Origin: Salinisphaera hydrothermalis
GTDB taxonomy: Bacteria; Pseudomonadota; Gammaproteobacteria; Nevskiales; Salinisphaeraceae
Reading direction: 5' to 3' (one strand)
Length of the DNA: 64,000 bases
Assembly (NCBI RefSeq): GCF_040361195.1
Contig: NZ_APNE01000005.1
Shown here: positions 7,982 through 15,204 of the stretch, one piece after another
Position numbering within the stretch: position 1 is the stretch's first letter
Layout of the letters: every line of letters begins with the position of its first letter
Made by a program: the position numbers and the translations under genes
Notes under the pieces: generated by a model
The model's input: only the letters and a program-made list of their open reading frames with translations
Told to the model about the DNA's origin: nothing
Databases searched by the model: none

Positions 7982-8872
7982 CTAGCCCGGGAACAATCCG
8001 GCATAGTGCTCGGCGATCTGGCCCGGCGTGGTCAACCAGATATCGCGCCGACGGGCCGCGATATGGGTGAGCGCCCGCCGCAACGAGCGCAGGCGAAACG
8101 GCTGCCCCACGATATAGGGATGCAGCGCGATGCCCATCACCAGCGACTGGCGCCGAGACTGGTCCATCATTTCGTCGAACTGGTCGATGATGCGGGCCTC
8201 GAACTCGCGATAGTCGCCATATTGCGGCACCTGATGCGGGATATCGTTGATTTCCTGCGGGTACGGCACCGACAGGATTTCGCCGTTGCCGCGGGTATCC
8301 ATCCAGACCGGCTGATCGTCGTGCGCCCAGTCCAGGTGATAGACGAAACCCGCCTCGGCCAGCAGATCGGGCGTGGCCCGGCTCTGGGCAATCCAGGGGC
8401 CGAGCCAGCCCACCGGCCGCTCGCCGAAGGCCGCAATGAGCTTGTCGCGCGATTCCGCGATCAACTCGGCCTCGCCCTCTTCATCAAATTCGTTCTGCGA
8501 TTCGCTGTTGGTACGGCCATGTGCAATCAGCTCACTGGAAAGCTTCTGGCGATACGCCAAAATAAGTTCCGGGCAGTAATCGGCGATCGTGGAATTGACG
8601 ATCAGCCCGACCGGAAAGCCGAGCGATTCGAACATTTCCAGCAGGCGCCAGGCGCCGACACGGTTGCCGTAGTCGCGCCAGGAATAATTAAGCACATCGG
8701 GCTGGCGCCGCCCGGGCACCAACGCGGGGCCATATCCCTGATCGAAATGAAAGTGCTCGAAGTTCAGACCGATATACACCGCCAGTCGTTTGCCATCCGG
8801 CCAAAGGAAGTCTTCGCGGTCGGCGATGGGTTGGTAGGAATAACGATGATGATGGCGCAGCGTGATCGACAT
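7982..8872 (-). CDS. Polysaccharide deacetylase-family hydrolase (PuuE/allantoinase-like)
   Basis: A 296-residue protein of the carbohydrate esterase 4 / NodB-like fold as found in PuuE-type allantoinases and related amidohydrolases. Recognisable parts are WPDGKRLAVYIGLNFEHF at the start, HGRTNSES (metal-site region) and the closing IALHPYIVGQPFRL block. It has no signal peptide, arguing against cell-wall polysaccharide as substrate and for a small cytoplasmic amide. No purine-degradation genes are next to it, so the substrate is open. It is convergent with the two-component operon. Confidence 0.82.
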   Translation of the reverse strand: MSITLRHHHRYSYQPIADREDFLWPDGKRLAVYIGLNFEHFHFDQGYGPALVPGRRQPDVLNYSWRDYGNRVGAWRLLEMFESLGFPVGLIVNSTIADYCPELILAYRQKLSSELIAHGRTNSESQNEFDEEGEAELIAESRDKLIAAFGERPVGWLGPWIAQSRATPDLLAEAGFVYHLDWAHDDQPVWMDTRGNGEILSVPYPQEINDIPHQVPQYGDYREFEARIIDQFDEMMDQSRRQSLVMGIALHPYIVGQPFRLRSLRRALTHIAARRRDIWLTTPGQIAEHYAGLFPG

Positions 8873-9043
8873 GGCGGATCGCTTGTAAGAGCTAAAGCAT
8901 CATTCTAGCGTTCGACGTCTTCTTGCCGTGCGAATGCCACGACCGGCAGTGAGCGGACGCTGGCGATTGCGCTCAGGATGCCTTGTCTTGCAACCTCGCG
9001 GGTGCGGCGGTGTATCTCATGACGACACGCCATAGAGCACGCC

Positions 9044-9502
9044 CTATTCGAACCGCCGCGGACCGGGGCCGTCCGCACCCAGAACATCATCGGGGTTGCG
9101 CAAAGGGCACGCTGCGAGCGACAGGCAGCCACAGCCAATGCATCCGTCCAGGGCGTCTCGCAGCTGCGTCAGGCGTGTAATGCGCGCATCGAGCTCTGCC
9201 CGCCATTGTGCGGACAGGCGGGCCCAATCGGCCGCGGTCGGCGCTCGCCCTTCCGGCAGCGTCGCCAAGGCATCGCCGATCGCGTCCAGCGGAATGCCCA
9301 CCCGCTGCGCCGTTTTGATGACCGCGACGCGACGTACGACATCACGTCGATAACGGCGCTGGTTGCCGGAGCTTCGGGCGGCAGTAATCAGGCCCTGCCG
9401 TTCGTAGAAATGGAGTGTCGAAACCGGCCCCCCGCACCGCCGGGCCACGTCACCCACGGTCAGCGCTTGCTTGTACGGGGGCAGTTGTCTGCTCTGCGGC
9501 AT
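9044..9502 (-). CDS. soxR: Redox-sensing MerR-family regulator SoxR
   Basis: A 152-residue MerR-family activator. The winged-helix region covers ALTVGDVARRCGGPVSTLHF and YERQGLI, then a coiled dimerisation helix, then the [2Fe-2S] motif CIGCGC...C with Cys121, 124, 126 and 132, the same spacing as E. coli SoxR (119, 122, 124, 130). Oxidation of the cluster by redox-cycling compounds or nitric oxide activates transcription. The ATG at 9502 is chosen because the domain starts just after it and the sox box lies immediately upstream; an upstream extension would cover its own operator. The divergent flavin reductase is the evident target. Confidence 0.95.
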   Translation of the reverse strand: MPQSRQLPPYKQALTVGDVARRCGGPVSTLHFYERQGLITAARSSGNQRRYRRDVVRRVAVIKTAQRVGIPLDAIGDALATLPEGRAPTAADWARLSAQWRAELDARITRLTQLRDALDGCIGCGCLSLAACPLRNPDDVLGADGPGPRRFE

Positions 9503-9508
9503 GCTTGA

Positions 9509-9526
9509 CCTCAAGTTAAGTTGAGG
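9509..9526. promoter_or_regulatory. soxR: SoxR operator (sox box)
   Basis: CCTCAAGTTAAGTTGAGG is an 18-base dyad differing at one central base from the E. coli soxS promoter operator CCTCAAGTTAACTTGAGG. It sits 7 bases upstream of soxR and 39 bases upstream of the flavin reductase start, where MerR-type activators bind in the long spacer of the target promoter. Confidence 0.92.
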
Positions 9527-9564
9527 TCTCAGTCTGCACGCATTCGTTGCACGGAGACAGTTGC

Positions 9565-10161
9565 ATGCCCGGTTCTTATTTATCGCTCGCTCTGATTCTC
9601 GGGAGCGCCCGCTACGGACGCCGTTGTCTCGCGATCGCGGACTGGGCACAGGCACAACTGGAATCGGCCACCGATGTCGTGGTCGACCGCATCGATCCGC
9701 AGAAGCTGCCCCTGTCGCTCACCGACCAGCCGCTGCCGCGGCAAGCCTGGCAGAACCTTGAGCGCCGCATCGACCATGCGGATGCATTCGTTGTCATTAC
9801 GCCGGAGTACAACCACGGCTATCCGGCCGCGCTCAAGCAGATCATCGATGCGGTCCGTCATCCATGGCGCGCCAAACCGGTCGACCTGATCTCCTACGGC
9901 GGCCTGTCCGGAGGCATCCGGGCCACCGAACAGCTACGCCAGGTGTTCGCCGAACTGCATGCGGTGACGTTGGCCGATACCGTCAGCATCGTACACGCCG
10001 ACCGGCGCGTGGATGCCGCGCACGGCTTCCGGCCCGAGCCCGGCCATGTTCGCGCGCTCGCGACCCTGGACCTGCGGCTGCGCTGGTGGGCCGGCGCGCT
10101 CGCCGATGCGCGCCGCCGACGCCCCTACGATGACATGCCGGCCGGCCGACGCACGGCCTGA
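9565..10161 (+). CDS. NAD(P)H-dependent FMN reductase-like flavoprotein, SoxR target
   Basis: A 198-residue flavodoxin-like reductase. The phosphate-binding GSARYGRR follows the first strand, and the ITPEYNHGYPAALKQIIDAV block is the hallmark of the NADPH-dependent FMN reductase / azoreductase group. SYGGLSGGIRATEQLR forms the other side of the flavin pocket. Such enzymes reduce quinones or flavins, fitting a defence against redox-cycling drugs. The ATG at 9565 has GGAG at spacing 8; a TTG at 9547 is less likely. It is transcribed away from soxR across the sox box, which makes it a direct regulon member by inference. Confidence 0.9.
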   Translation: MPGSYLSLALILGSARYGRRCLAIADWAQAQLESATDVVVDRIDPQKLPLSLTDQPLPRQAWQNLERRIDHADAFVVITPEYNHGYPAALKQIIDAVRHPWRAKPVDLISYGGLSGGIRATEQLRQVFAELHAVTLADTVSIVHADRRVDAAHGFRPEPGHVRALATLDLRLRWWAGALADARRRRPYDDMPAGRRTA

Positions 10162-10286
10162 AGCACCGGGTCGCATCGCTGTCGCCGCGGCCCACGGGCA
10201 CCGGCGTCGGCCGCTACGGCGTCGACTGCCCTCGGCGGATCAACGGAAGCCACGGTACGCAAGCCCGGCCATCGGCCGACGGCGTC

Positions 10287-11405
10287 TCAACTCGCCGAAG
10301 CCTGCTCGAGCGTTCGCTGCGACGAGGTCGCCGGCAGATCGAGCACGAAACTCGCGCCGGCGTGACGATTTGGCTCGGCCCAGAGCTGGCCGCCATGGGC
10401 CTCGGCCAGCTGACGACTCACGAAAAGGCCCATGCCCATACCGCCGCCGCTCGATTGGCAGGGCTCGAATACGGATTGCAGCGCGTCGGCGCCGATCCCC
10501 GGCCCCGAATCCGTGATGCGGATGCGAATCGCGCGATCTTCGACGTTCTCGGCCTGCACGCGCACGATTCGCCGCGACTCATTTGCCAAGGCGTTGATGG
10601 CGTTGCCGATTAGGTTGATTAAAATTTGCTCGAGCTGCGCCGGATTGCCGGCACATGGCAGCAAGGGCGACTGCGCCGAGACCCGAACTTCGACTCCCGC
10701 ATCGACCGCAGAACGCTCGGTCAGCTCGACGCTCCGGTAAATCACCTGTAACAGATCGCAATCCTGAAAGCCGGCTTGGCGGCCGCCCAGCAACTGCCGT
10801 GTCTGGGTAATGATTCGACTGGCACGATCGGCCTGGGCCCGTAATGCGCGCACGAGCGAATGCAGCCGTGCCGGTGATTCCCCGGCGTCGAGCATGCGTG
10901 GCAGCGCATCGGCATAGTTGATGATCGCGGACACCGGTTGGCCCACCTCGTGCGCCATACCGGCCATGATCTGCCCCAGCCTGGCCATGCGTTGCAGGTG
11001 CACGAGCTGGTCGTACGGCACCGACGCGGGGGCGTCGATCTCATCGCGGTCGCGCTCCGCGACCGGCTCCAGCATGACGAATGCGCCCGCCAGCTCATCG
11101 CCAACGACATCGGGCACCGCGTACAGCCACAACCGCCCGCCTTCCGGGTCTCGATTCGAATAAACCAGTGTTCTGACGACCTCGCGCCCGGCGAGCGCCC
11201 GGTTGATGAATTGCTCGAACGGCGGCGAGAACATCCCGGAGAAAAAGCCCACCGCATCACTGCCGAGCGGCCGGCAACCGAATCGATGTTCGAACGCCGG
11301 ATTGACGAACGCGAAATGCTGGGTCGGCCCGAGGTAGGCCACCGCGCATCGAAGGTTGTCAGTCAAAAGACGTAAGCGCCGATCACTCACCTGCCGGTCT
11401 TGCAT
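10287..11405 (-). CDS. Soluble PAS-domain histidine kinase
   Basis: A 372-residue cytoplasmic kinase with no membrane segments. An N-terminal PAS domain (about 10-115) is followed by the dimerisation helix with MAGMAHEVGQPVSAIINY (phosphorylated His152) and an ATPase domain with LINLIGNAINAL, DSGPGIG and GMGMGLFVS. The AHEVGQP form of the H-box is seen in NtrB/DctB/FixL-type kinases. AGGTGAG precedes ATG 11405, which I prefer to longer in-frame starts. No response regulator gene is adjacent, so it is an orphan kinase here. The signal is unknown. Confidence 0.88.
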   Translation of the reverse strand: MQDRQVSDRRLRLLTDNLRCAVAYLGPTQHFAFVNPAFEHRFGCRPLGSDAVGFFSGMFSPPFEQFINRALAGREVVRTLVYSNRDPEGGRLWLYAVPDVVGDELAGAFVMLEPVAERDRDEIDAPASVPYDQLVHLQRMARLGQIMAGMAHEVGQPVSAIINYADALPRMLDAGESPARLHSLVRALRAQADRASRIITQTRQLLGGRQAGFQDCDLLQVIYRSVELTERSAVDAGVEVRVSAQSPLLPCAGNPAQLEQILINLIGNAINALANESRRIVRVQAENVEDRAIRIRITDSGPGIGADALQSVFEPCQSSGGGMGMGLFVSRQLAEAHGGQLWAEPNRHAGASFVLDLPATSSQRTLEQASAS

Positions 11406-11677
11406 CCACTCACCTAGAAAGACAGCTACCGGCGTCACGCCGTAATTTTTTCGAACGTCGCGCCTGCGGCCCCTGCCCTCTGCCGCCGCAAGCCTTGCGG
11501 GCGAATGCTCGAGGTCGGCGTCAAACACGCTATGCCGGAGGATAATAACCAAATATCCGAAGTAACCGGGATTTCCTAACGGGGCCGTTCATAAAAAACA
11601 TCTATCGACTCGATAGGTCACAGTCGAACTGCACCATCGACGATGAAGCGGTAGAGTAGGTTTCAGGGGGAACGGTT

Positions 11678-12604
11678 ATGAAACATATCGTTGGCGCGGT
11701 ATCGATTACGCTGGCTGCCTTTGTGTTCGCAGGTCCCGCGGCCGAAGCCGCATCGCCGCCGCCGGTTGAACTGGTTGATGTCTACCAGGGTCACGCCGAT
11801 CTGTCGCAGTACTGGGTGTCCGAGAAATACGACGGGGTTCGGGGCTACTGGGACGGCCAACGCATGTTGACCCGGGGTGGCTCGGTGATCGCGCTGCCGG
11901 CCTGGTTCACCGCCGATCTGCCGGACACACCGATGGACGGCGAGCTTTGGGCCGGCTACGGCCGGTTCTCGGATGCGTCAACGCTGGTGCGTACGGCCGG
12001 GCCGGACGATCCGCGCTGGCACGAGATCAGCTATCGCGTATTCGACCTGCCCGGCCGCACCGACGATTTCAACGACCGCGTACCCGCTATCCGCCGCGTC
12101 GTATCTCGAATCGACGACCCTTGGGTGGTCGCGATTCGGCAGTTCCATGTCGCCAACGACGAAGCCCTGCGAAGCGCCCTGAAAAAAGTTCTCGCCAAAG
12201 GCGGCGAAGGCCTGGTGCTGCACCGGGGCAGCCGCGACTACACGGCGGGGCGGCATGCCGGCCTGCTCAAGGTCAAGCCGTATCAGGACGCCGAAGCCCG
12301 TGTGGTCGGCATCCATCCGGGCCATGGTCGCCTGAAGGGCATGATGGGATCGCTGGAAGTTCGTATGCCCGATGGCCGCCAGTTCGCCATCGGCACCGGT
12401 TTCAGCGACGATCAGCGGGCCGATCCGCCGCCGATCGGCTCATGGATCACGTTTCGCTATCAGGGCAAAACCGCCACCGGCCTGCCCCGCTTTGCACGCT
12501 TTCTCCGTCGCCGCCCCGGCGGGCCACCGCCCGAAGTCACGGCCGAGGGCCGTGTCTCCGGCCCGGCATCCCCCCAAGACGGCGAGTCCGACGACGGCGC
12601 CTGA
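11678..12604 (+). CDS. Exported ATP-dependent DNA ligase, LigE-like
   Basis: A 308-residue minimal ATP-dependent ligase with a signal peptide (MKHIVGAVSITLAAFVFAGPAAEAA). Nucleotidyltransferase motif I is EKYDGVRG with catalytic Lys50, motif III is MDGELW at about 86-91, motif IV is GEGLVLH and motif V is LLKVKPY. A compact OB-fold follows, ending in ITFRYQG, then a 50-residue Pro/Gly-rich tail. Lig E enzymes are known as periplasmic ligases of proteobacteria and are suspected to act on extracellular or incoming DNA. No competence genes are next to it. A purine-rich GGGGGAA site precedes the start. Confidence 0.9.
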   Translation: MKHIVGAVSITLAAFVFAGPAAEAASPPPVELVDVYQGHADLSQYWVSEKYDGVRGYWDGQRMLTRGGSVIALPAWFTADLPDTPMDGELWAGYGRFSDASTLVRTAGPDDPRWHEISYRVFDLPGRTDDFNDRVPAIRRVVSRIDDPWVVAIRQFHVANDEALRSALKKVLAKGGEGLVLHRGSRDYTAGRHAGLLKVKPYQDAEARVVGIHPGHGRLKGMMGSLEVRMPDGRQFAIGTGFSDDQRADPPPIGSWITFRYQGKTATGLPRFARFLRRRPGGPPPEVTAEGRVSGPASPQDGESDDGA

Positions 12605-12612
12605 ATCGAGCG

Positions 12613-12915
12613 TCAGAGCTTGACGTCGAACCCCTCGAATTCGGGTGGCCCAAGATAGATGTCGCGACGAGCCCCGGCATTCTCGTGCGCCTTACGGAAG
12701 GCTTCGCTGCGCGTCCAGGCCTCGAAGGCCTCGCGCGAGTCCCATTCGGAATGGGAGGCAAACAGCGTTTGATCTTCGCTGCTCGCGCCTTGTAGCAGAT
12801 TGAAGCGCCGGAAGCCCGGCACGCCCTCGAGGTGTGTATCGCGCTGGCGCCAGATTTCGAGAAATTCTTCTTCGCAACCCGGTTTGATACGGAAACGGTT
12901 CATGGCGATGAACAT
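12613..12915 (-). CDS. IsdG/HmoA-like antibiotic biosynthesis (ABM) monooxygenase, probable heme-degrading
   Basis: A 100-residue ABM-fold protein. The residues of the IsdG catalytic triad line up well: Asn6 (MFIAMNRF), Trp67 (EAWTRSEAF) and His77 (RKAHENAG), against Asn7, Trp67 and His77 in Staphylococcus IsdG. The central GFRRFNLLQG matches the FNLL block of heme-degrading members. This suggests iron release from heme; a quinol monooxygenase cannot be excluded. It is convergent with the ligase gene (8 bases between stops). ATG 12915 is the start consistent with the family N-terminus. Confidence 0.8.
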   Translation of the reverse strand: MFIAMNRFRIKPGCEEEFLEIWRQRDTHLEGVPGFRRFNLLQGASSEDQTLFASHSEWDSREAFEAWTRSEAFRKAHENAGARRDIYLGPPEFEGFDVKL

Positions 12916-13046
12916 GACGGCTCGGGGATGGAGGAAATCAAGGCCCGATTCTAGCCGGGGCTGACCGGTTCCTGCAGCCCACCGTATTCGATGCGCTGCA
13001 GCCGGGTACAATTACGACTTTAGTCGCAACCCGTAGCAGCCATCGC

Positions 13047-13919
13047 GTGATCCTGCGCATCCTCGAAACCATCGTGCCCGTGTTCGGCGTCATCGGCATC
13101 GGCTATTTCTATGGCCGGCGTTTCGCACCGAACATGCGCGCCGCCAACGGTCTGAACATCACGGTGTTCACGCCGGCGCTGATCTTCTATGCGCTGACCG
13201 AGCAGTCGGGGCGTCATATGGATCTCGGGCTGGCGGCGCTGGGCGCTGTAGTGGTGGTCTTCGGGGCCGGGGCGCTGGGCTGGCTCTGGGTCTGGGCCAC
13301 CGGGCGCCGCGCGGCGGTCTATGTCCCGCCGATCATGTTCCCCAACTGCGGCAACCTCGGCCTGCCGGTCGCGCATCTGGCGTTCGGCAACGAGGGCCTC
13401 GCGCTGATGGTCGTTTTGATGGTGGTGGAAAACACGCTGCAGTTCACCGTGGGACTCTGGCTATTGGGCGAGCGCGTTTCGCCCCGGGCACTCGCCCGCA
13501 ACCCCATGCTGGTCGCCACCGCGGCCGGGATGATCTGCATGGCGATGGGCTGGCAGGCGCCGGCCATGATCGAGCCGGCAATCAAGATGCTCGGCGACGT
13601 CTCGATTCCACTCATGCTGATCAGTCTGGGCGTTCGCCTGTCGGGAGGTACGCAAGGCCAGTGGAGCGCCGGGTTGATCGGCGGCTTGGCCGCCCCGGTT
13701 GCCGGGCTGGCGGTCGCGATTCCGTTCGTGTGGATCGCTCAGCCTGGCCAGACGCTGGCAGCGCTGATCATCATCTTCGGCGTGATGCCACCGGCGGTAC
13801 TCAACTACATGCTGGCCGAGATGTACGACGTGGAGCCCCAGCACGTGGCGGCAATCGTGGCCGTCGGCCACGTCATCGCCCTGATCGCGCTGCCGTTGAC
13901 CTTGGCCTTTGTCTTGTAG
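13047..13919 (+). CDS. AEC-family membrane transporter
   Basis: A 290-residue integral membrane protein with about ten hydrophobic segments arranged as two halves, typical of the auxin efflux carrier (AEC) family. Conserved parts include FGVIGIGYFYGRR, the NITVFTPALIF segment, FPNCGNLGLPVA and FGVMPPAVLNYMLAE. Bacterial members export or take up small carboxylates or amino acids; the substrate is not predictable here. The start is a GTG at 13047 without a strong ribosome site. Confidence 0.85.
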   Translation: MILRILETIVPVFGVIGIGYFYGRRFAPNMRAANGLNITVFTPALIFYALTEQSGRHMDLGLAALGAVVVVFGAGALGWLWVWATGRRAAVYVPPIMFPNCGNLGLPVAHLAFGNEGLALMVVLMVVENTLQFTVGLWLLGERVSPRALARNPMLVATAAGMICMAMGWQAPAMIEPAIKMLGDVSIPLMLISLGVRLSGGTQGQWSAGLIGGLAAPVAGLAVAIPFVWIAQPGQTLAALIIIFGVMPPAVLNYMLAEMYDVEPQHVAAIVAVGHVIALIALPLTLAFVL

Positions 13920-13961
13920 GCCCTATATATAGCGCACTATCAATTTTTTAGGGATTTCCCC

Positions 13962-14330
13962 ATGCCGTTCGTCAATATCGCCATCCTCGAAGGCCATGAC
14001 CGCGACTACGCGCAAGCCGTGGCCGATTCGGTCAACGAGGCCGCCATCACCGCGCTCGATTTTCCGGCCGATGACCGCTATCAACTGATTCAGGAATACG
14101 CGCCGCACGCGCTGCAGCTCCAGACCCGCACCGCGGATCGCGTGATGCTGCACTTGGTGCTGCGCTCGGGGAAGAGCGACGAGCAGAAGAAAGCGTTCTA
14201 TCGTCGGGTTACCGAGAATCTCGCAGCCCGGCCGGGTATCGATCCGCACAACGTCATGATCACCATGACGGAGAACAACGACATCGACTGGTCGTTTGCC
14301 GACGGCAAAGCGAGTTTCCTCGAAGGCTGA
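13962..14330 (+). CDS. Tautomerase-superfamily protein (4-oxalocrotonate tautomerase-like)
   Basis: A 122-residue protein beginning MPFVNI, so removal of Met would expose Pro as catalytic base, as in all tautomerase-superfamily enzymes. The length and the VMITMTENNDIDWSFADGKA ending fit the larger single-chain tautomerase subfamily in which two beta-alpha-beta units are fused. Reaction is probably keto-enol tautomerisation of an aromatic-degradation intermediate or similar; no pathway genes are adjacent. A terminator follows 16 bases after the stop. Confidence 0.85.
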   Translation: MPFVNIAILEGHDRDYAQAVADSVNEAAITALDFPADDRYQLIQEYAPHALQLQTRTADRVMLHLVLRSGKSDEQKKAFYRRVTENLAARPGIDPHNVMITMTENNDIDWSFADGKASFLEG

Positions 14331-14346
14331 AGATATCGCGGCCACA

Positions 14347-14373
14347 AAAAAGCCGGCGCGCAGCCGGCTTTTT
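14347..14373. terminator. Bidirectional terminator between tautomerase and methyltransferase genes
   Basis: A 10-bp stem (AAAAGCCGGC / GCCGGCTTTT) with a 5-base loop carries an A-run before and a T-run after, so it can work on both strands between these convergent genes. Confidence 0.9.
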
Positions 14374-14399
14374 AGTGTCTGGCAACAGGATATTCACTA

Positions 14400-15008
14400 T
14401 CAGCGATTGCGCGCGTGGATAAAGGTCCAGTAGCCAAAGGCATTCACCGGCACCGACTCGACCACGTCGAGATCGGCCATGGCCAGGAAATCGTCGATCG
14501 GGAACGACGGCCGGAACCCCACCAGCTTGGATAATGGCGATGCCAGCCGCTCGAGCTTGGCCATCGGCCCTTTCTGGCTGAAGTGGTTGACGATGAAAAT
14601 CTCGCCACCCGGCTTGCAGACGCGCTTCATTTCCTCAACCAGCTTTTTCGGATCCGGCGCGACCGAGACCACATACATGGCCACGACCTTGTCGAAGCTG
14701 TCATCCGGGTATTCCGTCGCCTGCCCGTCCATCACCTGCAGCGTGATGCGATCGGCGTTGCCGTTCACGCGCTGGCGGGCATGTTCGAGCATGTCCGGCG
14801 ATACGTCGATGCCAACCACTTCCACGCCATCCGGATAGTGCTCGAGCGACAGGCCGGTACCGACGCCGACTTCCAGCACGCGATCGCCGGCCTGGCAATT
14901 CATTTTATGCACCGCCACTTGGCGACCCTGTTCGAACACGGGGCCGAAGAATCGGTCGTACGTACTGGACAGACGACGATAAGCGGTAACGACGGAACGT
15001 TCATCCAT
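14400..15008 (-). CDS. SAM-dependent methyltransferase, PmtA-like (phosphatidylethanolamine N-methyltransferase?)
   Basis: A 202-residue class I methyltransferase. Motif I is VLEVGVGTGLSL at 44-55, with an acidic residue at the end of the second strand (VVGIDVS) and a post-I block YPDDSFDKVVAMYVVSV. The N-terminal YDRFFGPVFEQGRQVAV and the overall pattern resemble Rhodobacter-type PmtA, which methylates phosphatidylethanolamine to phosphatidylcholine; a ubiquinone-type methyltransferase is the alternative. ATG 15008 begins the conserved N-terminus; a longer frame to 15131 has no support. It has no obvious operon partner. Confidence 0.8.
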   Translation of the reverse strand: MDERSVVTAYRRLSSTYDRFFGPVFEQGRQVAVHKMNCQAGDRVLEVGVGTGLSLEHYPDGVEVVGIDVSPDMLEHARQRVNGNADRITLQVMDGQATEYPDDSFDKVVAMYVVSVAPDPKKLVEEMKRVCKPGGEIFIVNHFSQKGPMAKLERLASPLSKLVGFRPSFPIDDFLAMADLDVVESVPVNAFGYWTFIHARNR

Positions 15009-15163
15009 GGCGTGGTATGACCCGGGTTGCTTGACGAGGATGATCGAAAGCGCGTGGAGAATACGCCGATCTGCTGTCGGATACAAAAATAGACCGTCGG
15101 ACCGATACCGCCAGACCCGCGCCATAACCATACGGCGCGGGCATAGCTATAGGGTCAGCGTTT

Positions 15164-15195
15164 GGCCCGGAGCCCGTCGCAAACTGCTCCGGGCC
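15164..15195 (-). terminator. Possible terminator hairpin downstream of aconitase gene
   Basis: GGCCCGGAG and CTCCGGGCC pair with a 14-base loop, 9 bases beyond the aconitase-family stop codon. There is no T-run on the minus strand, so it may be a transcript-end stabiliser rather than a true terminator. Confidence 0.4.
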
Positions 15196-15204
15196 TTGCA
15201 GGCG

